Positions 49,966 to 56,365 of a stretch of 56,365 nt of DNA are shown here, in pieces. The stretch is from the NCBI RefSeq assembly GCF_041821065.1, contig NZ_JBGUAX010000015.1:1-56365 (forward strand), given 5' to 3'. Source of the stretch: Egicoccus sp. AB-alg2 (lineage in GTDB: Bacteria > Actinomycetota > Nitriliruptoria > Nitriliruptorales > Nitriliruptoraceae). Position numbers and translations under genes: made by a program. A model generated the notes under the pieces. The model searched no databases. It saw nothing but the letters and a program-made list of their open reading frames with translations, and had not been told where the DNA came from. Every line of letters starts with the position of its first letter. The first letter of the stretch is position 1.

Positions 49966-50676
49966 GTGGCGACGATCCTGCTGGTCCGGCACGCGACGAC
50001 GGCCGCGACCGGCAAGCGCCTGGGCGGCTGGACCCCGGGCGTCCACCTCGACGACGCCGGCCGCGAGCAGGCCGAACGCACCGCCGGACTGCTTGCCGGG
50101 CTGCCGATCGCGGCCGTCTATGCCTCGCCGCTGGAGCGCACCCAGGAGACGGCGCGGATCGTGGCCCGCCCGCACGGCCTGCGGGTGCGCACCCGCCGCG
50201 ACATCGGCGAGGTCGACTACGGCGAATGGACCGACAAGCCGCTCGGCCAGCTGCGCCGGCGGTCGCTGTGGCCCGTGATCCAGCACACGCCCTCGCGCGT
50301 CACCTTCCCAAGCGGCGAGTCGATGCGCGGCATGCAGTGGCGCGCCGTCGAGGCGCTGGAGAAGATCGCAGGTGACCACGCCGGCGAAACGGTCGTGGCC
50401 GTCAGTCACGCCGACGTCATCAAGGCCGCGCTGGCCCATTTCCTCGGCATGCCGCTGGACACCTTCCAGCGACTGCTCGTCTCGCCGGCGTCCGTCAGCG
50501 TCCTCCACCTCGGCGCCGACGGACCGCCGATGCTGCTCGGGTGCAACCTGACCGGCGAAGCGCCCGCGGTGCCGCCACCGCCGAAGAAGAAGACGGGCCG
50601 GCGCGACACCACCGGCGCCGACGCCCGCCGGGCCGAGGCCGCCCCCCGTACCGCGACGAAGGCCGATCGACCGTGA
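49966..50676 (+). CDS. MSMEG_4193-family histidine phosphatase-like protein
   Basis: 236 residues of the phosphoglycerate-mutase/phosphatase fold. The catalytic RHATT motif and the second-site SHADVIKA histidine are present, with YGEWTD between. A basic, Pro-rich tail follows (about 195-236). The family is coupled to DUF3090 and SCO1664-type genes, as here (GTGA overlap with the next). TAGCGT at 49933-49938 is a candidate -10, and GTG 49966 has GAGGAG upstream. Confidence 0.9.
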   Translation: MATILLVRHATTAATGKRLGGWTPGVHLDDAGREQAERTAGLLAGLPIAAVYASPLERTQETARIVARPHGLRVRTRRDIGEVDYGEWTDKPLGQLRRRSLWPVIQHTPSRVTFPSGESMRGMQWRAVEALEKIAGDHAGETVVAVSHADVIKAALAHFLGMPLDTFQRLLVSPASVSVLHLGADGPPMLLGCNLTGEAPAVPPPPKKKTGRRDTTGADARRAEAAPRTATKADRP

Positions 50677-51203
50677 TCGACGTCGAACTGACCGATCCTC
50701 ACCACGTCACCGTCGGGACCGTCGGCGAGCCCGGCAACCGCACCTTCCACGTCCAGGCGCAGGACGAGGACGAGCTCGTGACCCTGGTGCTGGAGAAGCA
50801 GCAGGTTGCCGGGATCGGTGAACTGCTCGCCCAGCTGCTCGCACGGGTCGACGACCGGCCGTCGACGGACTGGGACCGAGCCGCTATGGCCCTGCGGGAG
50901 CCGATCCAGCCACGCTGGCGCGTCGGTGAGCTGGGCGTGGGCATGGACGAGACCGGCGAACGGTTCGTGCTGGAGTTCACGGAGCTGCTGATCGTGGACG
51001 ACGACATCGACGTCGAGGAGGCACCCGAACCGCGCGAGGTCCGGATCTGGTGCAACCACGACCAGGCCCGCCGGCTCGCGGCCCACGCCGACGAGGTGGT
51101 CGGCCAGGGCCGACCCCGCTGCCAGCTGTGCGGGCGGCCGATGGGCGCCGACGGCGAGCACGTGTGCCCAGCGACCAACGGTCACGGGCGGCTGACCCGC
51201 TGA
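50673..51203 (+). CDS. DUF3090 family protein
   Basis: 176 residues. ITDs of DUF3090 are seen as GEPGNRTFHVQAQDEDELVT and VGMDETGERFVLEFTE, with a C-terminal zinc ribbon CQLCGRPMGADGEHVC. It has no known activity but is consistently linked to the preceding phosphatase-like and following kinase-like proteins. GTG overlaps the previous stop. Confidence 0.9.
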   Translation: MIDVELTDPHHVTVGTVGEPGNRTFHVQAQDEDELVTLVLEKQQVAGIGELLAQLLARVDDRPSTDWDRAAMALREPIQPRWRVGELGVGMDETGERFVLEFTELLIVDDDIDVEEAPEPREVRIWCNHDQARRLAAHADEVVGQGRPRCQLCGRPMGADGEHVCPATNGHGRLTR

Positions 51204-51205
51204 CC

Positions 51206-52072
51206 GTGACCGGCGACGACGACCGCGCGATCCCGCACACCGCGGCGGGACCCGCCGCCCCTGGCGATCCCGTCCGGCGCCGGCTGCTGGAGGCGCCGCT
51301 GGAGATGGTCGGACAGTTCGCGGACGCGTCCAACGCGACGCTACTGGTCCGCCTGCGCGACCGTGATCGCCGCAGCCTCGACGAGGTCGTCGCCGAGCTC
51401 GGCCACGAGCCGTCGGTCGAGGACCTCGACCCCTCGGACCTGGCGGTCTACAAGCCGCGACGTGGCGAGACACCGCTGTGGGACTTCCCCGAGGGCACCC
51501 TGCACGCCCGCGAGGTGGCCGCCTTCGAGGTGTCTGACTGTCTGGGCTGGGACCTCGTGCCCGCGACAGTACGTCGCAGCGACGCCCCGTTCGGGGTCGG
51601 CAGCCTGCAGCGGTTCGTGCCACACGACCCGGAACAGCACTACTTCTGGTTGCTCGAGCACGGCGAAGACGCGGTCGTGCGACAACTGCAGGCGATGGTC
51701 GTGTTCGACCTGCTGATCGACAACGCCGACCGCAAAGGGGGCCACGTGCTGCTGGAACAGCCGGGTTCGTCGACACCGCCGGACCCCGCAGCGCCGCGCA
51801 TCCAGCTGGTCGACCACGGCGTCAGTTTCTCGACCGAGCCGAAGCTGCGCACGGTGGCGTGGCACTTCGCCGGCGAGCCCGTCCCGCCGCGACTGCGCGA
51901 CGACGTCGCCGTGCTGGCGGCGGACTTCGACCGGCGGTTGCGACCCCGCCTCGACGGCCTGCTCGACGACACCGAACTGGCGACGTTGGTGGCCCGGGCA
52001 GGCCGGCTCGCCGACCTCGCGGTCTTCCCGCACCCACAGGGGCCGCGGCCGTTCCCGTGGCCGCTGCTCTGA
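51206..52072 (+). CDS. SCO1664-family PI3/4-kinase-like protein
   Basis: 288 residues of an actinobacterial family with a kinase-like catalytic loop (VVFDLLIDNADRKGGHVLLE, with Asp and Asn) and an Asp-containing DHGVSFS metal motif. The N-terminal LVRLRDRDRRSLDEVV likely forms the ATP site. It resembles phosphatidylinositol or protein kinases distantly, and no substrate is known. Third gene of the conserved triad; 2 bp after DUF3090. Confidence 0.88.
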   Translation: MTGDDDRAIPHTAAGPAAPGDPVRRRLLEAPLEMVGQFADASNATLLVRLRDRDRRSLDEVVAELGHEPSVEDLDPSDLAVYKPRRGETPLWDFPEGTLHAREVAAFEVSDCLGWDLVPATVRRSDAPFGVGSLQRFVPHDPEQHYFWLLEHGEDAVVRQLQAMVVFDLLIDNADRKGGHVLLEQPGSSTPPDPAAPRIQLVDHGVSFSTEPKLRTVAWHFAGEPVPPRLRDDVAVLAADFDRRLRPRLDGLLDDTELATLVARAGRLADLAVFPHPQGPRPFPWPLL

Positions 52073-52145
52073 GCGCCACCGAGGGGCGCGCGGACCTCGC
52101 CGCGTGGTGACCGGATCGGCCCGCGACGTCCGGTACAACGGCGGC

Positions 52146-52601
52146 ATGGAGATCGCCCCGCTGACCGATGCCCACCTCGATGCCGCGCTGGACCTGTGGC
52201 GGCGGACCGAGCACCTCGCACCCGCGCCGCGCGAGGAGGTCGAAGGGCTGCGCGCGCACGACGCCGGCCTGGTGCTGGCCGCGGTGGACGAGGGTCGGCT
52301 GCTCGGTGTCGTGCTGGGCTCCTGGGACGGCCGGCGCGGCGCGATCAGCCGACTGGCGGTCGACACCACGACACGCCGTCGCGGTGTCGCGCAGGCGTTG
52401 GTGAAGGAACTCGAGGACCGGCTGCGCGAACGCGGGTGCACCCGGGTCAGCCTGTTCGTCTACGGGGGCAACGATGCCGGCCGCGCCTTCTGGTCCGCGG
52501 CCGGCTACCGCGAGGCCCCGGACGTCGTGATGTTCTCCCGCAGCCTCGTCACCGCGTGCGACGGCGGCGCCGTGGACGACGACGCGCATCCGGGCTGCTG
52601 A
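52146..52601 (+). CDS. GNAT-family N-acetyltransferase
   Basis: 151 residues. The acetyl-CoA loop is RRGVAQALVKELEDRL, and the core strands read LVLAAVDEGRLLGVVLG and ISRLAVDTTTR. FWSAAGYREAP is the characteristic C-terminal motif. Acceptor unknown. TACAAC lies just before the ATG, a weak leaderless promoter. It overlaps recO by one base (TGATG). Confidence 0.85.
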   Translation: MEIAPLTDAHLDAALDLWRRTEHLAPAPREEVEGLRAHDAGLVLAAVDEGRLLGVVLGSWDGRRGAISRLAVDTTTRRRGVAQALVKELEDRLRERGCTRVSLFVYGGNDAGRAFWSAAGYREAPDVVMFSRSLVTACDGGAVDDDAHPGC

Positions 52602-53338
52602 TGGCCACCTACCGCGAGCAGGGCATCGTCCTGCGGACCTACAAGCTCGGCGAGACCGACCGGATCCTGCACGTGTGCACGCAGGGCCGCGGAAAGGTCC
52701 GGGCGGTCGCGAAGGGCGTTCGCCGACCGGGCTCGCGGTTCGGAGGACGCCTCGAGCCGTACAGCCACGTGGACCTGCAGCTGTACGAGGGCCGCAACCT
52801 CGACATCGTCAACCAGGCCGAGTTGATCGCGCCGCACGCCCGGGTGCGCGAGGACTTCGCATTGTCGGCGTGCGCGGGCACGATGACCGAGCTGACCGAC
52901 GCGGTCGCCCAGGAGGGCGAGCGCGACAACGCCCTGTTCCTCCTGCTGCGCGCGGGCCTGCAGGCGCTGGACGCTGCGCCCCCGGACCCAGCCGTGTTCG
53001 TCGACGCCTTCCTGCTCCGGCTGGCGTCGATCGTCGGTTTCCACGCGTTCACGGACGCCTGCGCGGTCTGTCGCACCCCCGGCGAGCACGCCTTCCTCAG
53101 CGTGAAGGCGGGCGGCACGCTGTGTGCCACGTGCGCGCCGACGGGTACGCGTGCGGTCGACCGTGAGGTCGTCCACGCGGTCCGGCTGCTGGGGGCGCCG
53201 GGGGAGTGGTCGGCGCTGCCGAGCATCGTGCGCGATCATCCCGACGCGCAGCGCACCGCCGCCTCGTACGTGCGCGCCTTCGTCGAGCACCACCTCGACC
53301 GGCGCCTGCGCAGCTACGACCTGGTTCCCCGCGCCTGA
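52601..53338 (+). CDS. recO: DNA repair protein RecO
   Basis: 245 residues. An N-terminal OB fold (REQGIVLRTYKLGETDRILHV, KVRAVAKGVRRPGSRFGG) is followed by a helical domain with a zinc site (CAVCRTPGEHAFLS, CATCAPTG). RecO loads RecA onto ssDNA in the RecFOR pathway. It joins uppS as in other actinobacteria, with a hairpin at 53370-53395 after it. Confidence 0.94.
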   Translation: MATYREQGIVLRTYKLGETDRILHVCTQGRGKVRAVAKGVRRPGSRFGGRLEPYSHVDLQLYEGRNLDIVNQAELIAPHARVREDFALSACAGTMTELTDAVAQEGERDNALFLLLRAGLQALDAAPPDPAVFVDAFLLRLASIVGFHAFTDACAVCRTPGEHAFLSVKAGGTLCATCAPTGTRAVDREVVHAVRLLGAPGEWSALPSIVRDHPDAQRTAASYVRAFVEHHLDRRLRSYDLVPRA

Positions 53339-53369
53339 GGAACCCGACCGGCGTCGGACGGACGGCGGC

Positions 53370-53395
53370 CTCGGGGCAGCCCACTGCACCCCGAG
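53370..53395 (+). terminator. Hairpin terminator after recO
   Basis: CTCGGGGCAG (53370-53379) pairs with CTGC-A-CCCCGAG (53384-53395), one bulged A, loop CCCA. It precedes uppS and a -10-like TAGGCT (53396-53401). Confidence 0.6.
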
Positions 53396-53449
53396 TAGGC
53401 TCGGTGCGGCAGGCACGGACCGATCGAACGGCGTTCGCGAGGAGGCGGC

Positions 53450-54259
53450 GTGGACCTCGAGGATCTCGACCTCGACCGCATCCCGAAGCACGTCGCCATC
53501 ATCATGGACGGCAACGGTCGGTGGGCCAACCGGCAGGGCCTGAAGCGCAACGCCGGCCACGAGGCGGGCGAGCGGGCGCTGTTCGACACGGTCGAAGGGG
53601 CGCTCGAGCTCGGGATCACGGATCTGACCGTCTACGCGTTCTCGACCGAGAACTGGAAGCGTCCGCCCGACGAGGTCCGCTTTCTGATGGGCTTCAACGA
53701 GTCGCTGCTGGTTCGCCGGGCGGACGAGCTCCACGACCGCCGGGTGCGGGTGCGCTTCATCGGCCGGCGCAACCGTCCGGTTCCGAAGCGGCTGGTGCGG
53801 CTGATCGAGGACACCGAGGCGCTGACGGCCGGCAACCGGCGCATGACGCTGCGGATCGCGTTCAACTACGGCGGCCGCACGGAGTTGTTGGACGCCGCCC
53901 GCCAGCTCGCGGACGACGCGGCCAGTGGCCGGATCCGCAAGATCGACGAGCAGGCGATCGCCCGCCGGCTGTACGACCCGGAGATGCCCGACGTCGACCT
54001 GCTGGTGCGTACCTCGGGCGAGCTGCGCCTGTCCAACTACCTCCTGTGGCAGGCGGCCTACGCGGAGCTGTACTTCACCCAGACGTTGTGGCCGGACTTC
54101 GACCGACACGAGCTGCGGCGCGCCGTGCATGCCTACCAGTCGCGCGACCGGCGATTTGGCGGCGCGGTCGACCGGCCGGACGCGGCATCGACCGATACGC
54201 CGTCGACCGATGCGCCGAGGACCGATCCGTCGGCGGCGGTCTCCGACCTGTTGCGCTGA
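53450..54259 (+). CDS. uppS: Isoprenyl transferase (UppS-type)
   Basis: 269 residues of the cis-prenyltransferase family. The catalytic Asp20 and phosphate-binding residues lie in IIMDGNGRWANRQG. AFSTENWKRP, RIAFNYGGRTELLDAA and VRTSGELRLSNYLLWQAAYAE are the conserved blocks. It makes a polyprenyl diphosphate for cell-wall lipid carriers. A short Asp/Thr/Pro tail ends the protein. GTG with GGAGG upstream. Confidence 0.94.
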   Translation: MDLEDLDLDRIPKHVAIIMDGNGRWANRQGLKRNAGHEAGERALFDTVEGALELGITDLTVYAFSTENWKRPPDEVRFLMGFNESLLVRRADELHDRRVRVRFIGRRNRPVPKRLVRLIEDTEALTAGNRRMTLRIAFNYGGRTELLDAARQLADDAASGRIRKIDEQAIARRLYDPEMPDVDLLVRTSGELRLSNYLLWQAAYAELYFTQTLWPDFDRHELRRAVHAYQSRDRRFGGAVDRPDAASTDTPSTDAPRTDPSAAVSDLLR

Positions 54260-54279
54260 CCCTGGACGAGGAGACGCGG

Positions 54280-54507
54280 ATGGCCCGGTTCGAGGTGCAG
54301 CAGATCAATCCCAAGCGCTACGACCCGCGCTCGGCGACGTACGAGGTCGTCGACACCCGCGACGGTCATGCGGTGGCGAGCTTCCGTGACCGCGCCGACG
54401 CCCAGACACACGCCGACCGGCTCAACGAGGGTCCGTTCGACCTCGACGACCAGGACCGGCGTCGCCGGCAGGAGGACGACTGGGGCTCGTGGAAGAAGTG
54501 GGACTGA
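54280..54507 (+). CDS. Small hypothetical protein
   Basis: 75 residues, acidic and basic, including VQQINPKRYDPRSATYEVVD, VASFRDRADAQTHADRLN and a terminal WGSWKKWD. The N-terminal pattern suggests a single short beta-hairpin followed by helix. No family recognised. GAGGAGA upstream of ATG 54280; directly follows uppS. Confidence 0.65.
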   Translation: MARFEVQQINPKRYDPRSATYEVVDTRDGHAVASFRDRADAQTHADRLNEGPFDLDDQDRRRRQEDDWGSWKKWD

Positions 54508-54523
54508 CGCCCCGCCGGTCGCG

Positions 54524-55219
54524 TCAGCGTCGGGTCCCGGCCACGGTGCCGACGAGGTCGCCTTCCCACGGCCGGACCGCGCAGACGACCGCGCGTTCGC
54601 CGGCGGCGAAGCGGGCGTCGTCCGGCACGAACGCGACGTAGTCGTACTCGCTACGGCTGTACGCCGCGCCGACGAACGCGGAGAAGGCGGGCTCGCAGAC
54701 GTCGAGGGCGGCGTCCGGAACCGACAGCCCAGGTGCCACGTCGAGGTTCGTCACGAGGTAGACCTCGAGGTCGTGTCGCCGCTCGCAGTCGACCGGCGAG
54801 ATCACCGTGGGCCACCAGAGGTCGTCCGTCGTCGCGCAGGTGCCCACCTCGACGTCCAACCCGGTCAGGTCGCTGTCGGGTCCGACGGGGACGACCCATT
54901 CGCCGTACTCCGCGAAACCCTCGAAGCCCTCGAGGGCGCCTTCAAGGAGGGGCCGGGCCGCGAAGGTGGCAGCGACGAGCAGGACGATCATGCCGGCCAC
55001 CAGGACCAGCGCCAGCGGCCAGCGGTGCCTGGACGGGCCGGGCGGCTGCCAGGCGGCTCCGCCGCTCGGGGGCGGCGCCTGCCAGTGCGGCCCGCCGGTC
55101 GGCGCCTGCCAGTGCGGTTCGCCGGTCGCGCCTGGTGCCAGCCCTCGTGGTCCGTCGACCGCCGGCGGCTGCCACGCGGGTCCCCCCGACGTGGACGGCG
55201 GTGGCGGTGGGTAGGTCAT
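54524..55219 (-). CDS. Septum_form-domain membrane protein
   Basis: 231 residues. A Pro/Gly/Trp-rich N-terminus with repeated HWQAP units leads to one membrane helix (about 68-88, PLALVLVAGMIVLLVAATFA). The extracellular Septum_form (DUF4190-related) domain follows: VGTCATTDD, VDCERRHDLEVYL, CEPAFSAFVGAAYSRSEYDY, VCAVRPWEGDLVGTV. The cysteines probably form disulfides. The name refers to a domain from mycobacterial septum-formation proteins, function unproven. ATG start. Confidence 0.85.
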   Translation of the reverse strand: MTYPPPPPSTSGGPAWQPPAVDGPRGLAPGATGEPHWQAPTGGPHWQAPPPSGGAAWQPPGPSRHRWPLALVLVAGMIVLLVAATFAARPLLEGALEGFEGFAEYGEWVVPVGPDSDLTGLDVEVGTCATTDDLWWPTVISPVDCERRHDLEVYLVTNLDVAPGLSVPDAALDVCEPAFSAFVGAAYSRSEYDYVAFVPDDARFAAGERAVVCAVRPWEGDLVGTVAGTRR

Positions 55220-55398
55220 CCCTGACGGCTCCTGGACGGCGAGCGGAGGTCGCCGGACGGCTCGACGCCGGCGAAGCGTAAGGACGCCGCCAGCCGAGAT
55301 CGGGCCGTTTCCAGCAGTCGGCCGGACGGCGCGCGTGGCCAGCCCACTCGAGCCCGTCGGCCCACTGGCGGGGGATCGTGGCCACCAACGGACGACAC

Positions 55399-55782
55399 CT
55401 ACTCGCGCGAGCCGCCTGCCGTCTCGACGAGGGTGTCGGCGACCGCGGTCAACGGAACCGTCTTGTCCAGGAACGCCGCGGCTCCGGCGTCGCGCGCTTC
55501 CCGCTCGACACGCTCGTCGCCGTAGCCGGTGAAGACGACGACCGGCAGGTGCGGGAAGTCCTGTTTCAGGAGTCGGGTGGCGGTGATGCCGTCCATGACC
55601 GGCATGGCGACGTCCATGAGCACGATGTCGGGCACGTGCTCATGGACGGCGTCGATCGCTTGCTGACCGTCCCCGACGTCGGCCACGACCGTCAACCGGG
55701 GATCGCGAGCGAACGCGAAGACGAGCAATTGCCGCAGGTCGGCCGCATCGTCCACGATCACCACGCCGCAGGCCATGCTCAC
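55399..55782 (-). CDS. Stand-alone receiver-domain response regulator
   Basis: 127 residues, a complete CheY-like receiver. Acidic pair DD at 11-12, phosphoacceptor Asp in VLMDVAMPVMDG (about 57), Thr/Ser in VVFTGYGDE and Lys in AFLDKTVP. No DNA-binding output domain follows, so it acts by protein interaction or phosphotransfer. GTG overlaps the stop of the upstream kinase-like gene (GTGA), so they are a translational pair. Confidence 0.9.
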   Translation of the reverse strand: MSMACGVVIVDDAADLRQLLVFAFARDPRLTVVADVGDGQQAIDAVHEHVPDIVLMDVAMPVMDGITATRLLKQDFPHLPVVVFTGYGDERVEREARDAGAAAFLDKTVPLTAVADTLVETAGGSRE

Positions 55783-56365
55783 GCCTCGGAGGGCGCCGGC
55801 GCGCGGCGCATCAGCACGTGTTCGTCCACGGGGCTGTCGGCGAGGAGTTCGGCCACCAGTGACTGCGACGCCTCCAACGCTCGGGACACGGCCGTACCCG
55901 TCATCTCTTCCTCGCCCAGCGAGCGTGCGTAATTGGCCGTCGCCAAGGCCTGGACGACGTTGTCGTGCAGTTCGAGCGCCGTCCGTCGGCGCTCCTCGGC
56001 CCGCTGCACCGCCGTCTCAGCCTCCGTGCGAGCGGCGACCGAGCGGGCGACGTCGTACATCCCGAGGCCTTGTACCGCCGTCACCACCGTGACGAACGAG
56101 ACGTGGACGGCCGCCCAGAACAGCGGGCGCTCCATCTGGTACGGCTGCTCGAAGAGGAGCCCCCCGGCCACCGCGAACACCACGTGATGCCCCACCGCGA
56201 AGATGGCCGCCGCGAAGAACACCACCCAGTCGCGGTAGAGCGCCACGAGACCGAAGGCGACGAAGAAGTAGAAGTGCGCCTCGGTGACGCCTCCTGTCAC
56301 GTGCACCAGCACCGCCGAGACGTACATCAATCCCAGTCCGCCGGCACCGGCCGCCAGTCGAGGGT
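55779..56365 (-). CDS. Membrane sensor with H-box, no ATPase domain; N-terminus outside window
   Basis: At least 195 residues; the start lies beyond the right edge. Several membrane helices (including THE FYFFVAFGLVALYRDW region and VFFAAAIFAVGHHVVFAVAG) precede a coiled-coil and an H-box RRTALELHDNVVQALATA of the HisKA_3 type. The protein ends about 45 residues later, with no HATPase_c domain, although its stop codon is inside the window. It may take phosphate from another kinase or sense only. Coupled by GTGA to the response regulator. Confidence 0.78.
   Translation of the reverse strand, partial: PRLAAGAGGLGLMYVSAVLVHVTGGVTEAHFYFFVAFGLVALYRDWVVFFAAAIFAVGHHVVFAVAGGLLFEQPYQMERPLFWAAVHVSFVTVVTAVQGLGMYDVARSVAARTEAETAVQRAEERRRTALELHDNVVQALATANYARSLGEEEMTGTAVSRALEASQSLVAELLADSPVDEHVLMRRAPAPSEA

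Overview
The window is about 56 kb of very GC-rich actinobacterial chromosome with frequent GTG starts, four-base stop/start overlaps and TANNNT-type -10 boxes. The core block hrcA-dnaJ-rsmE-bldD-like-phoH-ybeY-corC-cdd-era ... recO-uppS, an archaeal/eukaryotic-type prolyl-tRNA synthetase, and the MSMEG_4193/DUF3090/SCO1664 trio all point to Actinobacteria. Two secreted lipoproteins carry very acidic Asp/Glu-rich tracts. That would fit a deep-branching, possibly salt- or alkali-tolerant actinobacterium such as the Nitriliruptoria, but the placement is an inference.

Region 1 (1-21.7 kb) is a catabolic island. It opens with an APC amino acid/amine permease, an unknown protein and a frameshifted PuuC-like aldehyde dehydrogenase. 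Next come an Lrp/AsnC regulator divergent from a PLP-dependent amino acid decarboxylase, and a class I glutamine amidotransferase. A rightward operon encodes a cytochrome P450, a glutamine-synthetase-like gamma-glutamylamide ligase and an HpaE-like aldehyde dehydrogenase. An HTH regulator and an MFS exporter follow, divergent around a 12-bp palindrome. A leftward operon encodes a fumarylacetoacetase/HpaG-fold enzyme, an alpha/beta hydrolase and PPK2. A rightward operon encodes an acetoacetate-decarboxylase-fold protein and a class III homoprotocatechuate 2,3-dioxygenase. After a strong hairpin come a class III aminotransferase and another aldehyde dehydrogenase. Perfect copies of the palindrome GTTCGGNNCCGAAC lie in the promoter regions of the P450, HpaG-like and dioxygenase operons, and a degenerate copy lies before the permease. 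I read this as one regulon for catabolism of an aromatic amine or amino acid through homoprotocatechuate. The exact substrate and the roles of the P450 and the ligase are unknown.

Region 2 (21.8-36.5 kb) is mixed housekeeping. It holds a DUF4916 Nudix-fold protein, a FAS1 lipoprotein whose domain is split by acidic repeats, a CPBP protease, a 6-phosphofructokinase with PPi-type motifs, a gamma-carbonic anhydrase, an RNase II/R-type exonuclease, a ubiquitin-fold/Mut7-C protein, a PEBP protein, a ROK kinase, a J-domain protein and an SCO6745-type HTH protein. It ends with a leftward holin-like DUF1469/DUF3618-like/HDAC operon.

Region 3 (36.6-54.5 kb) is the conserved heat-shock, RNA-processing and cell-envelope block, from hrcA to uppS, with inserted actinobacterial genes including proS and a second acidic lipoprotein. 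Region 4 (54.5 kb to the end) has a Septum_form membrane protein, then a receiver-only response regulator coupled to a membrane histidine-kinase-like protein that ends after its H-box and lacks an ATPase domain. No tRNA, rRNA, CRISPR array or insertion sequence was seen.
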